Position numbers and translations under genes: made by a program. A stretch of DNA of 64,000 nt from Thermomicrobiales bacterium (lineage in GTDB: Bacteria; Chloroflexota; Chloroflexia; Thermomicrobiales; UBA6265), in contig JAHBVL010000009.1 of the NCBI GenBank assembly GCA_019637585.1, forward strand, positions 19,177 to 83,176. The letters run 5' to 3'. The first letter of the stretch is position 1; each line of letters begins with the position of its first letter. Shown here piece after piece: positions 24,247 to 35,985 of this stretch. Below the pieces are notes generated by a model. That model searched no databases. It saw nothing but the letters and a program-made list of their open reading frames with translations, and was not told where the DNA came from.

Positions 24247-25443
24247 TCACGGAGTCAGCACTAGGTCTGCTGATCGGCCGGCAACGCGCCGAAAGACGGG
24301 CAGGGCCCGTTCGACCATCGCGTCATTCGCGGTCAGGGAAAAGCGCACCCATCCCGGCATTTCGAAGAAGCTGCCGGGCATGACGAACACGTCCTCCGCG
24401 GCGAGTTGCTCGGTGAACGCCAGATCGTCGTCGTTCGGAGCCCGGCAGAGCACGTAGAACGTCGCGGCTGGCATCGTTGCGGTGAATCCCGCGTTGCGCA
24501 GTCCGCCGACCAGGAGATCGCGTCGCCGTTGCAGCTGATCGATGTCGATCGACAGGCTTTCCAGTTCCGCCAGACTGTGATGGAGCAGCGTGTTGGGCAT
24601 CGCCCAGCCGGTCATCATCTGACTCATCACCAGGGCATCGCGCAGATCTTCGCGACCGTGCATGCCAGGCGGCATGGCGATGTATCCCAGCCGCTCTCCG
24701 GGGATCAGCAGCGTCTTGCCGTAGGTGTAGATGAGAAACGTATGCGGATAGAACGCCGCGGGAGAGGGAGCCGACCCGCCGTCGAAAACGATCCTCCGGT
24801 ATGCCTCGTCGGAAAGAAGGTAGATCGGTTTGTCGCGACCAGCCGACGCGCGGGTCAGCACCGACGCAACGTCCTTCAGCCGCGATGGAGAGGCGATCGT
24901 CCCGGTTGGATTGTGCGGCGAGTTGAGAATCACCGCCTGCGTGCGAGGCGTGATGGCCGCTTCGATCGCCGCTGGATCGATCTCCAGTGTCTCCGGATTC
25001 ACATCCACGCGAACCGGCATCGCCCCCGCTGCCTGGATCAGTGCGCGATAGAAGAACCAGGGAGGGCTGATGTAGATGACCTCGCTGCCCGGCTCGATCG
25101 CCGCTCGCATCGTCACGGACAGTCCCGCGAACGCGCCATTCGTCAGGACGATGTCCTCCGGTTCGAATACGACGCCGGTTTGATCGCCGATCGATTGCGC
25201 CACGACAGCCTGGGAAGCGGGAACGGCGATCTTGTAGGCGTGCCAATCGGGAGATTGGGGCGGCACTGCTCTGCTGAGCGCCTGAGTCACGCCAGGGAGG
25301 ACCCCGTCGTGAGGATTGCCCAGGACGAAATCGGAGATGCCCGGCTGGCCGGCTCGTTGCGACCACCGTGATGTCGACATGAAATCGAGGAGACCGTGAA
25401 ACTCGGCAAGCGCAGTGCTTGCCAGATGCGACATCGTATTCAT
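24247..25443 (-). CDS. class I/II pyridoxal-phosphate aminotransferase
   Basis: 398 residues of aspartate-aminotransferase fold. Marks: LTNGAFAGLSVTMRA (cofactor phosphate region), NSPHNPTGT (about residue 174, substrate carboxylate and PLP ring), LLSDEAYRRIVFDGG with the pyridine-nitrogen Asp, and the Schiff-base Lys in YTYGKTLLIPGERLGY. GGAGGCAAAA precedes the ATG. It catalyses amino-group transfer between an amino acid and a 2-oxo acid; the specific substrate cannot be read from the sequence. It is convergent with dapAB, so a role in the lysine pathway is possible but unsupported. Confidence 0.85.
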   Translation of the reverse strand: MNTMSHLASTALAEFHGLLDFMSTSRWSQRAGQPGISDFVLGNPHDGVLPGVTQALSRAVPPQSPDWHAYKIAVPASQAVVAQSIGDQTGVVFEPEDIVLTNGAFAGLSVTMRAAIEPGSEVIYISPPWFFYRALIQAAGAMPVRVDVNPETLEIDPAAIEAAITPRTQAVILNSPHNPTGTIASPSRLKDVASVLTRASAGRDKPIYLLSDEAYRRIVFDGGSAPSPAAFYPHTFLIYTYGKTLLIPGERLGYIAMPPGMHGREDLRDALVMSQMMTGWAMPNTLLHHSLAELESLSIDIDQLQRRRDLLVGGLRNAGFTATMPAATFYVLCRAPNDDDLAFTEQLAAEDVFVMPGSFFEMPGWVRFSLTANDAMVERALPVFRRVAGRSADLVLTP

Positions 25444-25497
25444 TTTTGCCTCCAGTACCAGAATGATGTGCTACGACGCTGGAGAGCGATGGTCCTC

Positions 25498-27968
<2,471 letters not shown>

Positions 27969-28081
27969 TGCCTTCCGGTCTTGCTGAGCGCTGAACTGTG
28001 ACAGTGCCGCGCGTCCCGGCTATGCCGGTGCGCGTAATCTGTCGATGGTAGCACGGACAGGGGAGTTGGATGGCGTTTGAG

Positions 28082-28225
28082 TGCATAGTAGATAGTAGAA
28101 GGTGGATGGGAGATAGCTTGGTGTGCGGAGTGCTCGAGAGTAAGAGGGGCTAGGGCCGATCCGTGTCCCCGGCCTTCCATGAACTACGCGAAATCAACTA
28201 TCAACTATGCACTATCTACTATGAA
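28082..28225. repeat. inverted heptamer arrays downstream of L,D-transpeptidase
   Basis: On the - strand units TTCATAG, TAGATAG, TGCATAG, TTGATAG follow directly on the TAG stop (28226-28228) of the L,D-transpeptidase. On the + strand TGCATAG, TAGATAG, TAGAAGG, TGGATGG, GAGATAG occupy 28082-28116. The two arrays are inverted copies 75 bases apart. Confidence 0.85.
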
Positions 28226-29491
28226 CTACTCGGTAACAATCACCTCAGTCCCCAACGGAGCCCAGCCGTAGAGGAACTCCGCCATCTGCAGCGGCAGATT
28301 GACGCAGCCGTGACTCATGGGGTTGCCGAAGTTGTTATGCCAGTAGGCGCCATGGAGGGCTTCCGCGTCATAGTTGAAGTACATGACGTTGGGGACGTCT
28401 TTGACCACGTAGGCTTCCTCGTTCGCCCGGGCCCCTGAACCGGCTTCGTTCGCCGCTTCTTCGCCCATCGCCACCACGGCGCCGCTCGAATCGACCGTTC
28501 CCGCCATATCCTGCTTTTTCAGCTTGTAGCGGACGTGGAAATGACCCCGCTCCGTATTGTTTGGCGCCAGACCGGTGCTCACCAGCGTCTGGGTGACGAT
28601 CGTGTCCCCCTGGTAGGCCGTCAGCAGTTGCTGACTGATGCTGATGTGAATCGATCGCTTGCCGGGTGCATAGAGATCGCCGAGTGGGTTGGGATTGGCC
28701 ACGGTGTAGAACAGGGACTCATCGTAAACAGGAAGTCCGGAACTCGATGCCGGCGTCAGGTCGATCCCCAGATGCCCGGCCATCTCGGAGCCAAGCGGCG
28801 CCAGCCGCACACCCGTTTCCGGATGCTCCATCAGGATCGCTCCCTGGAAATACTGGATCGTCAAACCGCGCTCGCGCACCGGCTGGCTGATCGGTTCGCC
28901 GAGGTAGTAGTAGCCCTCGTGGGTCACGTACCAGTCGTAGAACGCGCCGGAGATGGTGTGTCCGGTTGTCTCGGACCATGTTCCGCCGGCGTTGATCGCC
29001 GCTGATGCCGTCACGCCCGAAGGATCAACTGATTTCCAGGCGGCGGATCGACGATCGCCACCACCATTGCCGCGGCGGCCATCTTCCCGGAAGGCGCCCG
29101 CCCGGTCATCGAGAATGCGCTGGCCGACGGGCATCAGCGTGACCGATGGCAGATCGGTCCAGACCATTTCTAAAACGAACTGGAAGATGCCGTTTTCGAA
29201 CGCCTGGCTATAGAGGCCATTCCCCGCGGCAAATGGTTCCGAAATCGGCAGACCATACACGGATTCCCCGCCATTGGCGCGCCAGTAGTCGAGGAAATAG
29301 CCGCGGAGGGTGTGCTCGGTCTGTGGGAAATAGACCTGCAGGGAGGTCTGCCCCAGATCGCCCGGCAGATTGACGTTGGCGAACTGTTCCAGATTCGCGT
29401 TGGCCGCCGCGACCGGAGCAGATTGGAGAGGCAGAGCCGCCGGGCCGAAAAGCGACAGCGCGAAGAGCAGCGCAACCAGTCGAGTTTTCAT
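28226..29491 (-). CDS. exported L,D-transpeptidase (YkuD domain)
   Basis: 421 residues. A signal peptide MKTRLVALLFALSLFGPAA is followed by Ala-rich cleavage sites near residue 25-30. Residues 35-240 hold two copies of a YFLDYWRANGG...YGLPISEPF-type repeat (second: FYDWYVTHEGYYYLGEPISQP), a module I associate with Chloroflexota surface proteins. The C-terminal YkuD catalytic domain ends with HGAYWHNNFG and SHGCVNL, containing the catalytic His and Cys. It would cross-link peptidoglycan 3-3 or attach proteins outside the membrane. An upstream 23-bp palindrome (29653-29675) may regulate it. Confidence 0.88.
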   Translation of the reverse strand: MKTRLVALLFALSLFGPAALPLQSAPVAAANANLEQFANVNLPGDLGQTSLQVYFPQTEHTLRGYFLDYWRANGGESVYGLPISEPFAAGNGLYSQAFENGIFQFVLEMVWTDLPSVTLMPVGQRILDDRAGAFREDGRRGNGGGDRRSAAWKSVDPSGVTASAAINAGGTWSETTGHTISGAFYDWYVTHEGYYYLGEPISQPVRERGLTIQYFQGAILMEHPETGVRLAPLGSEMAGHLGIDLTPASSSGLPVYDESLFYTVANPNPLGDLYAPGKRSIHISISQQLLTAYQGDTIVTQTLVSTGLAPNNTERGHFHVRYKLKKQDMAGTVDSSGAVVAMGEEAANEAGSGARANEEAYVVKDVPNVMYFNYDAEALHGAYWHNNFGNPMSHGCVNLPLQMAEFLYGWAPLGTEVIVTE

Positions 29492-29652
29492 CGTTGAACA
29501 ATCCCTCTGAATTCGTCGTCCGCCGGGTGTCGCTGGCGACTGGCCCGAGTCCTATCTCTGTGTCATCGAAACCGAATTCAGGAAGGGTTTTCGATGACGC
29601 TGCGGTCTCACTAGACTAGCACGGAGACAGCCAACTGACTACCTTGAGAAGA

Positions 29653-29675
29653 TATACGTACACAATGTACGTATA
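29653..29675. promoter_or_regulatory. perfect palindrome TATACGTACA-CAA-TGTACGTATA, candidate operator
   Basis: Ten-base perfect arms around a 3-base centre, AT-rich in a GC-rich background, 160 bases upstream of the L,D-transpeptidase start and downstream of pyrF. The symmetry and TNGTA-like ends resemble dimeric GntR-type operators. Regulator unknown. Confidence 0.5.
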
Positions 29676-29716
29676 GATCCGAGGGAGAGAAGGAAATCGC
29701 CGAGTGTTGGGACTCC

Positions 29717-30553
29717 CTATGCTCCCCGGACCTCGTTGATCGCTTTCCTGATCTGCTCGGCCGCGCTCCTCGCCGCCGACGCGAAGTCACGATCCTTGCT
29801 CACATAGGTCACGCTGCGAGAAGCGTTAGGAATCAGTCCCAAACCGTTGGCATCGACGCCGACTTCCACCGTCGCCCGGAGATCCCCCTGCTGCTGACCG
29901 ATACCGGGCATCAGAATGAGCTGGTCGGGGCAGATCTCCCGGACGCGCCGCAGGTGATCGGGATAGGTGGCGCCGACGACCAGACCCACGCTGGCCGGGT
30001 TGGTGTCGTTCCAGACCCGCGATCGGGCTGCGACCCGTTCGAAGAGAGCCTCCCCAGGACCTTCTCCAGCAACGGGGACATCCTGGAATTCGCCGCTGCC
30101 AGGGTTGCTCGTTTTGCAGAGCACGAACACGCCCCGGCGCTCATCCGCCATGAACGGGGCGAGACCATCTTCTCCCATATAGGGAGCGATCGTGACGGCA
30201 TCGAAATCCCACGCGCCGAAGAGCCCCGTGACATAGCTGGCTGATGTATTGAAGAAATCGCCCAGTTTGCAGTCGAGGATCACCGGAATCGATGGATCGA
30301 TCAGCTTGCGTGTCTCCACAAGGGCGTGAAGGCCAGGCAATCCGTACGCCACATAGAACCCGAGATTGGGTTTGTAGGCGCAGACGAGGTCCGACGTCGC
30401 ATTGATGATCTCGCGATTGAAGTCGACGATCGTCTTCGCAATGTCATCGGAGACAAGGTGCCCCGGGTAGCTCTCGATTGCGGGATCAAGCCCGATGCAG
30501 AGGAGCGAATTCGCCCTTGTCGCAGCCGCGTCGATCTTCTTCCGGAACGTCAT
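29717..30553 (-). CDS. pyrF: orotidine 5'-phosphate decarboxylase (type 2)
   Basis: 278 residues, the longer PyrF subfamily. It decarboxylates OMP to UMP, the last step of pyrimidine synthesis. Marks: LCIGLDPAIESYP (phosphate/orotate Asp), CAYKPNLGFY with the first catalytic Lys, and the active-site D-x-K-x-x-D in ILDCKLGDFFNTSASY (about residue 94). VGATYPDHLRRVREICP and LMPGIGQQQGD bind phosphate. The usual DAKRGD is DCKLGD here, with the catalytic Asp-Lys-Asp retained. The ATG lies directly 5' of a long non-coding region with heptamer repeats. Confidence 0.9.
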   Translation of the reverse strand: MTFRKKIDAAATRANSLLCIGLDPAIESYPGHLVSDDIAKTIVDFNREIINATSDLVCAYKPNLGFYVAYGLPGLHALVETRKLIDPSIPVILDCKLGDFFNTSASYVTGLFGAWDFDAVTIAPYMGEDGLAPFMADERRGVFVLCKTSNPGSGEFQDVPVAGEGPGEALFERVAARSRVWNDTNPASVGLVVGATYPDHLRRVREICPDQLILMPGIGQQQGDLRATVEVGVDANGLGLIPNASRSVTYVSKDRDFASAARSAAEQIRKAINEVRGA

Positions 30554-31026
30554 TCGTGCCTCCCGCGCTCACGCCAATCAGCCGCAGCGCACATAGCGCT
30601 GGCGACAGACATGCGTCACATACCGTCCGGAGAGAGAAGTGTAGCGTATTGGGAAATGGGAAATGGGAAATGGGAAATGGTTGATGGGCAAAGGGCAAAG
30701 GGCAAAGGGCAAAGGGCAAACGGCAAAGGGCAAAGGGCAAGAGACAAGAGACAAAGGGAGGGAAGAGAGCAAAGGGGAAGAGAACGAGAACCCTCTCCCG
30801 CGGTCGGGAGAGGGCAGGGTGAGGGATATTCGTCTTGCCGTCTTGCCGCCTCCCCGTGCTACACTGACCGGGCTTTCGCGGGAGGGTGGAGTTGCGGGTT
30901 CCTTGTGCACATTGGGGGACCGCATGACGAATCTCTGGCCGCTCGCGTACACTGCGTTCCCCGGCGCATTTTTCTCTTGTTGAACCGATACCCCGCACAA
31001 TCCGGTGGCTCGCCGCCGCGTGGTGG
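30554..31026. other. intergenic region with repeats between pyrF and dehydratase gene
   Basis: About 470 bases without a convincing gene. It contains the long heptamer array (30651-30783), the CCCTCTCCC...GGGAGAGGG palindrome at 30791-30814, and a GTGCTACACTGACC stretch near 30857 that could contain a -10 element for the downstream gene. Open frames here read through the repeats only. Confidence 0.7.
30651..30783 (+). repeat. long heptamer array, about 18 units
   Basis: GGGAAAT x4, GGTTGAT, GGGCAAA x5, CGGCAAA, GGGCAAA, GGGCAAG, AGACAAG, AGACAAA and further diverged 7-base units in unbroken register. The unit sequence changes along the array while the 7-base period is kept. Confidence 0.9.
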
Positions 31027-32061
31027 ATGCGACGAATGACAGATACTGCTTCAGTCGGGGGACGAGGGAACGAACGCATCGACGATCCGATGCGCATCCC
31101 CACGCTCAAGGATGTCTACAAGGCTCGGCAAATCGTCGATCGCTACTTGCCGCGCACACCACTGATTCCCTCCCCGGTCCTCTCAGAAAAGCTCGGTTGC
31201 GAGCTCTACCTCAAGTGCGAGAATCTGCAGCCGATCGGCGCATTCAAGATTCGCGGCGGTATCAATCTCCTCGCCAATTTGCCGGAATCGATTCGCCAGC
31301 GTGGCGTTGTCGGATGCTCGACCGGAAATCACGGACAGTCGATCGCCTGGGCGGCCCGGCAATTCAACACCCGCGCTGTCATCTATATGCCGGAAATCAG
31401 CAACCCGGTGAAGGTCGAGTCGATGCTTCGCCTGGGAGCCGAAGTGGTTTTCGAGGGGCATGACTTCGACGCGGCAAGACTTGCCGCCGAGGCTCGCGCT
31501 GAAGCGGAAGGTCTCTACTACGTTCACTCGGCGAACGAGGCTCGTCTCATCGAAGGCGTCGGAACCTACGCACTCGAAATCCTGGAAACGGTTCCCGATC
31601 TCGACTATCTCTTCGTGCCGATCGGCGCAGGGAGCGGCGCTTGCGGATCGGTGATCGCCGGCAAGGGGATCAATCCCGATCTCAAGGTGATTGGCGTGCA
31701 AGCCGCCGGCGCTCCGGTGGTGCACGATTCGGTCAAAGCCGGACAACTGCTTTCCTATGACACTATGGCAACCTTCGCCGAAGGGCTGGCGACTCGGGTA
31801 GCATTCGAGTTGCCGGTGCGAATCATGCGAGAAGGCATTGACGATATCGTGCTGGTGACGGATGCTGAAATGCGTCAGGCACTCGTGACGTTGTTGTTCT
31901 CACACCGTCTGCTCGCTGAAGGGGCTGGTGCAGCATCCCTGGCGGCGGCAAGGAATCTGGCGGATACCTTACGGGGGAAGAAGGTGGCGGCAGTCATCAG
32001 CGGCGGAAATTTCCCACAGGATGCGTTGCGTCAGGCGCTGGATGAGGAGCGACCCTGGTGA
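31027..32061 (+). CDS. threonine/serine dehydratase-like PLP enzyme
   Basis: 344 residues of fold-type II PLP enzymes. Marks: the Schiff-base Lys in QPIGAFKIRGG (about residue 74), the substrate loop CSTGNHGQS, the phosphate-binding glycine loop VPIGAGSGACG (about 198-208), and a C-terminal ISGGNF for the pyridine ring. It resembles biosynthetic threonine ammonia-lyase without the regulatory ACT domain; related eliminating ammonia-lyases or racemases are possible. Start uncertain: ATG at 31027, 31036 or 31090 are all open, and the conserved part (MRIPTLKDVYKARQ) begins at 31090. The stop overlaps the TPR gene start by 4 bases (GTGA). Confidence 0.82.
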   Translation: MRRMTDTASVGGRGNERIDDPMRIPTLKDVYKARQIVDRYLPRTPLIPSPVLSEKLGCELYLKCENLQPIGAFKIRGGINLLANLPESIRQRGVVGCSTGNHGQSIAWAARQFNTRAVIYMPEISNPVKVESMLRLGAEVVFEGHDFDAARLAAEARAEAEGLYYVHSANEARLIEGVGTYALEILETVPDLDYLFVPIGAGSGACGSVIAGKGINPDLKVIGVQAAGAPVVHDSVKAGQLLSYDTMATFAEGLATRVAFELPVRIMREGIDDIVLVTDAEMRQALVTLLFSHRLLAEGAGAASLAAARNLADTLRGKKVAAVISGGNFPQDALRQALDEERPW

Positions 32062-34193
32062 CACGCCTCAAGTCGATGTTCTCCGCGCGCGGTCGCGACG
32101 AAGCAAATTGCGAAGCGATCTTCCAGATCGCCCGGGAGGTTATCGAGAACCGCCGGTCGATGCAGGGTGCGCTCAATGAAGTGCGCCATCCGGCGCTCCT
32201 GGACAGTCTCTCCGATGCCGATTTTCGAATGCTGGATGAGGCGATCGTCGAGAGCGCCGACGAGTATCGCGAATATGCGCTGGTGCTCGCTCGGTTGACG
32301 CACGCCGCGGCCCGGGCCAAGGGGTTCGATCGGCAGATCGTCGACGCCGCGCTGCGGCTCGATGCCTTCCTGCCGCTCGACGATCCAAGCCGCGAACGGG
32401 AACAGCTGCTGCGCGATGCCTACGTCATCGCCCAGCGGGCCGGTTACGCCAAAGGAGGACGGGCCACGCTCTTCCGCCTCGGCGAACGGGCGCTCGCCGC
32501 GGATGAATATGACCGGGCGAGGGGAATGTTCCTCCAGCAGCTCGATATCGGCGACGAATCGACCGACACCGCCGCCGATGTCGATGCGGCAATCATGCTC
32601 GGCGATCTCTTCCGGCGGGAGGGGGACATCGTCACCGCGCAGAGCTACTACCGGCGCGCCGCACGGTCGGCCCCCAAGACTGACTATCAGCGAGGCGTTG
32701 CCGAAGCCCTCATTCGGCAGATCGAGCTTTTCAACAATTCCGGTGATGACGAAACGGTCATCCAGCTTCAGAAGCAGGCCTTGGACGCCGCTCAGCAGAC
32801 ATCGGATATCGGGTTGCAGTCGCGCCTGGTCCTCTCGCTGGCGGAATCGCTGGCCAGAGCCGGTCGTCTCGATGAGGTGATCGACCAGCTGGAGGACGGC
32901 GTGGAGCTGGCCCGCGCAATTGGCGACCTGAGCGTCGAAGGCGAGTGCCTGCAGGCGCTGGTCGAAGCCTATGGGCAGCAGGGCAATCTCGTTGGTGTCG
33001 CCAGGCGGCAAAGCGAGCTCTTGCAGCTCGAGGAGCGGCTCGGCAACCGGGCCGATGCGGCCAAATGGGCGGCCCGGCTCGGCGTCACCCTGATGGAGCT
33101 CGACCGTCCACAGCGGGCGGTGGAAGCCTATGCCCGGGCTCATCAGCACGCCCGGTCGCTCAACGATCCACGCATCGAGCAACGCGCTCTCGGCGGGATG
33201 GGTGTGGCCTATACCGCGCTCGACCGTCCGGCCGACGCGCTGGAAAACCTGATGCAGGCGCTCGAAATCGCTCGGCAGACCGGCGACATGCCGCGGCAGG
33301 CCCAGTGGTTGGCCAGCATCGGTCAGGCGCTCTGGAACTTCGATCAGCCGGAGGATGCGCTCAACGCCCTCAATGAGAGCCTGGCGATCGCCCGGCGTAT
33401 CGACAATGTACCGCTGCAGTGCGAGCTGTTGACGACGCTGGGCGAGGTGTTCGATGCCACGGGGCAGGTGCCGCGGGCTCGCGAGTGCTACCACCGGGCG
33501 CTCGATCTGGCCCGTCGTTTGGGCGACAAAGATCGCCAGATCGAGCTGATGACCGCGCTTGGCACGATCGCAGCCCGGTCGAAGCAGTCGTCGCAGGCCA
33601 ATGCCCTCTATACCCAAGCTCTGCAGCTGGCTATCGAAGTCGGCGACCGTGCGGCGGGCGCTCGATTGCAGGGGAGGCTTGGCCGGCTGGCGCAACAGCA
33701 GCGAGACTGGCCGAAGTCGCTCGACCATTTCCGGCGGGCGGTTGATATCGCCGAATCGATCGATCAACCCACGTTGACGAGTCAGCTGCTGCTTCACCTG
33801 GCTGGTGCGCAGCATGCGGTTGGTGATCCGGCCGCTGCCAGCTCGTATCGGAGAGCGCTGGCGCTCTCCCAGCAGATCGGCGATCTCCATCGGGAAGCGC
33901 TGGTCCGTCTCAATCTTGGCATTCTGCTCGGCACCGATGGCCACCGAAACGAAGGTCTCGACCATCTCTATCAGGCAGCCGATCTTGTGGCCGAGCTTGG
34001 TCCTGGCGGAGCCGATCTGGCCACGCAGATCGAGGAAGCGATCGTCCGGCTGGGCGGCAATCTCGTCGCGCAACCGAGCGAGTTCCATCTGCCGCCAGAG
34101 CGATCATTCCATTTCGGATCGGTGGGCGATCAATCCTTCGCCCCTACCCGGGATGATGAGTTCTACGCCGAGGCAACGCTGCCACCACGGTAG
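32058..34193 (+). CDS. tetratricopeptide repeat protein
   Basis: 711 residues, nearly all helical. After a 120-residue N-terminal part there are about 11 TPR-like units with the usual A/G-Y-A-P spacing, e.g. GMGVAYTALDRPADALENLMQALEIAR-type and ECYHRALDLARRLGDKDRQ-type segments (about 330-600). The repeats resemble the 36-40-residue LGN/CDC4-type TPR arrays that act as protein interaction scaffolds. No enzymatic domain, membrane segment or signal is seen. GTG start at 32058 overlaps the dehydratase stop, so it is translationally coupled to it. Partner unknown. Confidence 0.8.
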   Translation: MTRLKSMFSARGRDEANCEAIFQIAREVIENRRSMQGALNEVRHPALLDSLSDADFRMLDEAIVESADEYREYALVLARLTHAAARAKGFDRQIVDAALRLDAFLPLDDPSREREQLLRDAYVIAQRAGYAKGGRATLFRLGERALAADEYDRARGMFLQQLDIGDESTDTAADVDAAIMLGDLFRREGDIVTAQSYYRRAARSAPKTDYQRGVAEALIRQIELFNNSGDDETVIQLQKQALDAAQQTSDIGLQSRLVLSLAESLARAGRLDEVIDQLEDGVELARAIGDLSVEGECLQALVEAYGQQGNLVGVARRQSELLQLEERLGNRADAAKWAARLGVTLMELDRPQRAVEAYARAHQHARSLNDPRIEQRALGGMGVAYTALDRPADALENLMQALEIARQTGDMPRQAQWLASIGQALWNFDQPEDALNALNESLAIARRIDNVPLQCELLTTLGEVFDATGQVPRARECYHRALDLARRLGDKDRQIELMTALGTIAARSKQSSQANALYTQALQLAIEVGDRAAGARLQGRLGRLAQQQRDWPKSLDHFRRAVDIAESIDQPTLTSQLLLHLAGAQHAVGDPAAASSYRRALALSQQIGDLHREALVRLNLGILLGTDGHRNEGLDHLYQAADLVAELGPGGADLATQIEEAIVRLGGNLVAQPSEFHLPPERSFHFGSVGDQSFAPTRDDEFYAEATLPPR

Positions 34194-34345
34194 CGCATCG
34201 CATTGCACTGCGGTCCGGCTGCCGCTTCGGCGACACGGGGCCTTTCTCGTTGTCATGGAGTCTCATGAATCCATGGCCGACGCCGACACTACCTCGCACT
34301 TCGCACCGAATGACGCGAATCCTTAGCCGATGCTGCTATCCCCCT

Positions 34346-34631
34346 TGTAGTTGCAGACCCCCGTGTCTGCCTTCCTCTGGGAGATGGCGGCAATGCATCA
34401 CCTCGTTTCCCATGGAAAAAGCAGACACGGGGGTCTGCAACTACAGGGTGAGCAACGGCGCTGCGAAGAATGTCATCGTTTCCCATGGAAAACGCAGACA
34501 CGGGGGTCTGCAACTACTGGGTGATCAACGGCACAGCGAAGAATATCATCGTTTCCCATGAGAAAGCAGACACGGGGGTCTGCAACTACTGGGGGATCAA
34601 CGACGCCGCGAAGAATGTCATCGTTTCCCAT
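34346..34631. repeat. 73-bp tandem repeat with GCAGAC...GTCTGC palindrome
   Basis: Three tandem units of 73, 73 and 72 bases start with CGTTTCCCAT at 34404, 34477 and 34550; a fourth start is at 34622. Each unit contains GCAGACACGGGGGTCTGC, a 6-bp stem hairpin. A further inverted core lies at 34346-34369. The end of the array encodes the last residues of the convergent threonine synthase-like gene. The 424-base gap 34194-34617 otherwise holds no gene. Confidence 0.9.
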
Positions 34632-35796
34632 CGGATTGCAGGGTGGACGAGACTATCGTCTCGATCGCTGCCTGGGATTTCAGTCCGGATCCGGTCAACA
34701 CCATGACCGTGCCGGTGCTGGCCGGAACACGTCCTGATTCGACCAATCGCTCCGCCGCAGCCACGGCCAGCGCCGACGTCGGCTCGATGAAGAGTCCCTG
34801 GCTTGCCGCCAATCGCGTCGCTGCGGCGATCTCCGATTCGGAGAGCGCGACTGCTCCCCCGCCACTGGCGCGCAATGCGGCCAGCACCTCTCTGCCCCGA
34901 ACTGGTTTGGCGATCGACGCACCTTCTGCAAGCGTCGGCTGGTGAGGAAACGTTTCGACGTCGATCGCGTCTTTCTCTAGAGCCGACACCAGAGGGCTGC
35001 ATGCCGCGGGTTGCGCGGCATAGATCCGGGGCATCCGGTCGATCTCTCCCGCGGCATGAAGCATGGAGAATGCCGAGAACGCGCCAAGAATGATGCTTCC
35101 CGAACCGGCGGGAGCGATCAGCGCTTCCGGGGCATTGTGACCAAGCTGCTCCCAGAGCTCGAACCCGATTGTCGACACTCCCGCGATGAACCAGGGGTGC
35201 CAGTTGTGGGACGCATAGACGACGCCCCTCTCCGGGTCATGCGCTCCCTCGGCCGCGCTGGCGACATCGGCTCTCGATCCCTCGACCCGCACCACGGTTG
35301 CTCCGTAGGCGGTCGCCTGGATCAGTTTGCCGGACGAGGCATGGGCGGGAGCGTAGATCGTGCAGGGAATACCCGCCCGGGCCGCATAGCCGGCCAGTGA
35401 CGCCGCGGCGTTGCCGGACGAGTCCTCGACCAGCCGCGCGACGCCAGCTTCGGCAAAGGCATTGACCAGCAGTGCGCATCCCCGGTCCTTGAATGAGGCA
35501 GTCGGGTGGCTCGATTCGAGTTTGGCGCCGATGGTCGCGCCACCGAGGTCGAGGCTGGTCAGCGGAGTCGGTTCTTCCCCAAACGTGATGCGCGGTTCGA
35601 TGGAAGGAAGTGCAGCACGGTACCGCCAGATGAAGGATGTCGATCGGTCCAGATCGGCAACGCCGAAACGGGTTGGCGCGCGCCAGGAGACGGGTCCCAG
35701 ACAGTCCGGGCATCGCCAGGCAGTGACCGGGAGGAGGCGTGAGTCGTCACACCGCTCACAGAAAAGGCAATTCGGCTGGGTAGCTGACGAATTCAT
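34618..35796 (-). CDS. threonine synthase-like PLP enzyme
   Basis: 392 residues. An N-terminal Cys cluster (NCLFCERC and CPDC, about residues 9-35) looks like a zinc ribbon, as in many threonine synthases. The PLP Lys is in HPTASFKDRG (about 104), with the SSGNAAASLAGYAARAGI loop, PAGSGS phosphate loop and VLTGSGLK end. It would convert O-phosphohomoserine to threonine or act on a related substrate. Start at ATG 35796; a longer reading overlaps the divergent ferredoxin gene and looks non-coding. The stop codon and last residues (QSDGKR) are encoded by the 73-bp repeat array, so the tail is repeat-derived. Confidence 0.82.
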   Translation of the reverse strand: MNSSATQPNCLFCERCDDSRLLPVTAWRCPDCLGPVSWRAPTRFGVADLDRSTSFIWRYRAALPSIEPRITFGEEPTPLTSLDLGGATIGAKLESSHPTASFKDRGCALLVNAFAEAGVARLVEDSSGNAAASLAGYAARAGIPCTIYAPAHASSGKLIQATAYGATVVRVEGSRADVASAAEGAHDPERGVVYASHNWHPWFIAGVSTIGFELWEQLGHNAPEALIAPAGSGSIILGAFSAFSMLHAAGEIDRMPRIYAAQPAACSPLVSALEKDAIDVETFPHQPTLAEGASIAKPVRGREVLAALRASGGGAVALSESEIAAATRLAASQGLFIEPTSALAVAAAERLVESGRVPASTGTVMVLTGSGLKSQAAIETIVSSTLQSDGKR

Positions 35797-35985
35797 GGCA
35801 ATTGTGTCGATTCGACAAGTCGAACAGGTTCGCTTCGTGCCCGGAATCAGATTCCCGGCACAGGTGGCCGATTGTATACTTGACGCTATCCGCAAGTTCG
35901 TCACCGACGAGCGCCGTTGCACACGTGAGCGGATCCAGAGCACCGCTACATCGATACTCTCCATCCCGGAGAGGGAGGTTGTCCG

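Noticed and set aside
34250-34561. Open frame of 103 codons in the 73-bp repeat region
   Set aside because: It is built from the tandem repeat units and has no ribosome site or recognisable domain.
34404-34631. Tandem units resembling a CRISPR array
   Set aside because: Units are contiguous 73-bp repeats without unique spacers, and no cas genes are nearby.
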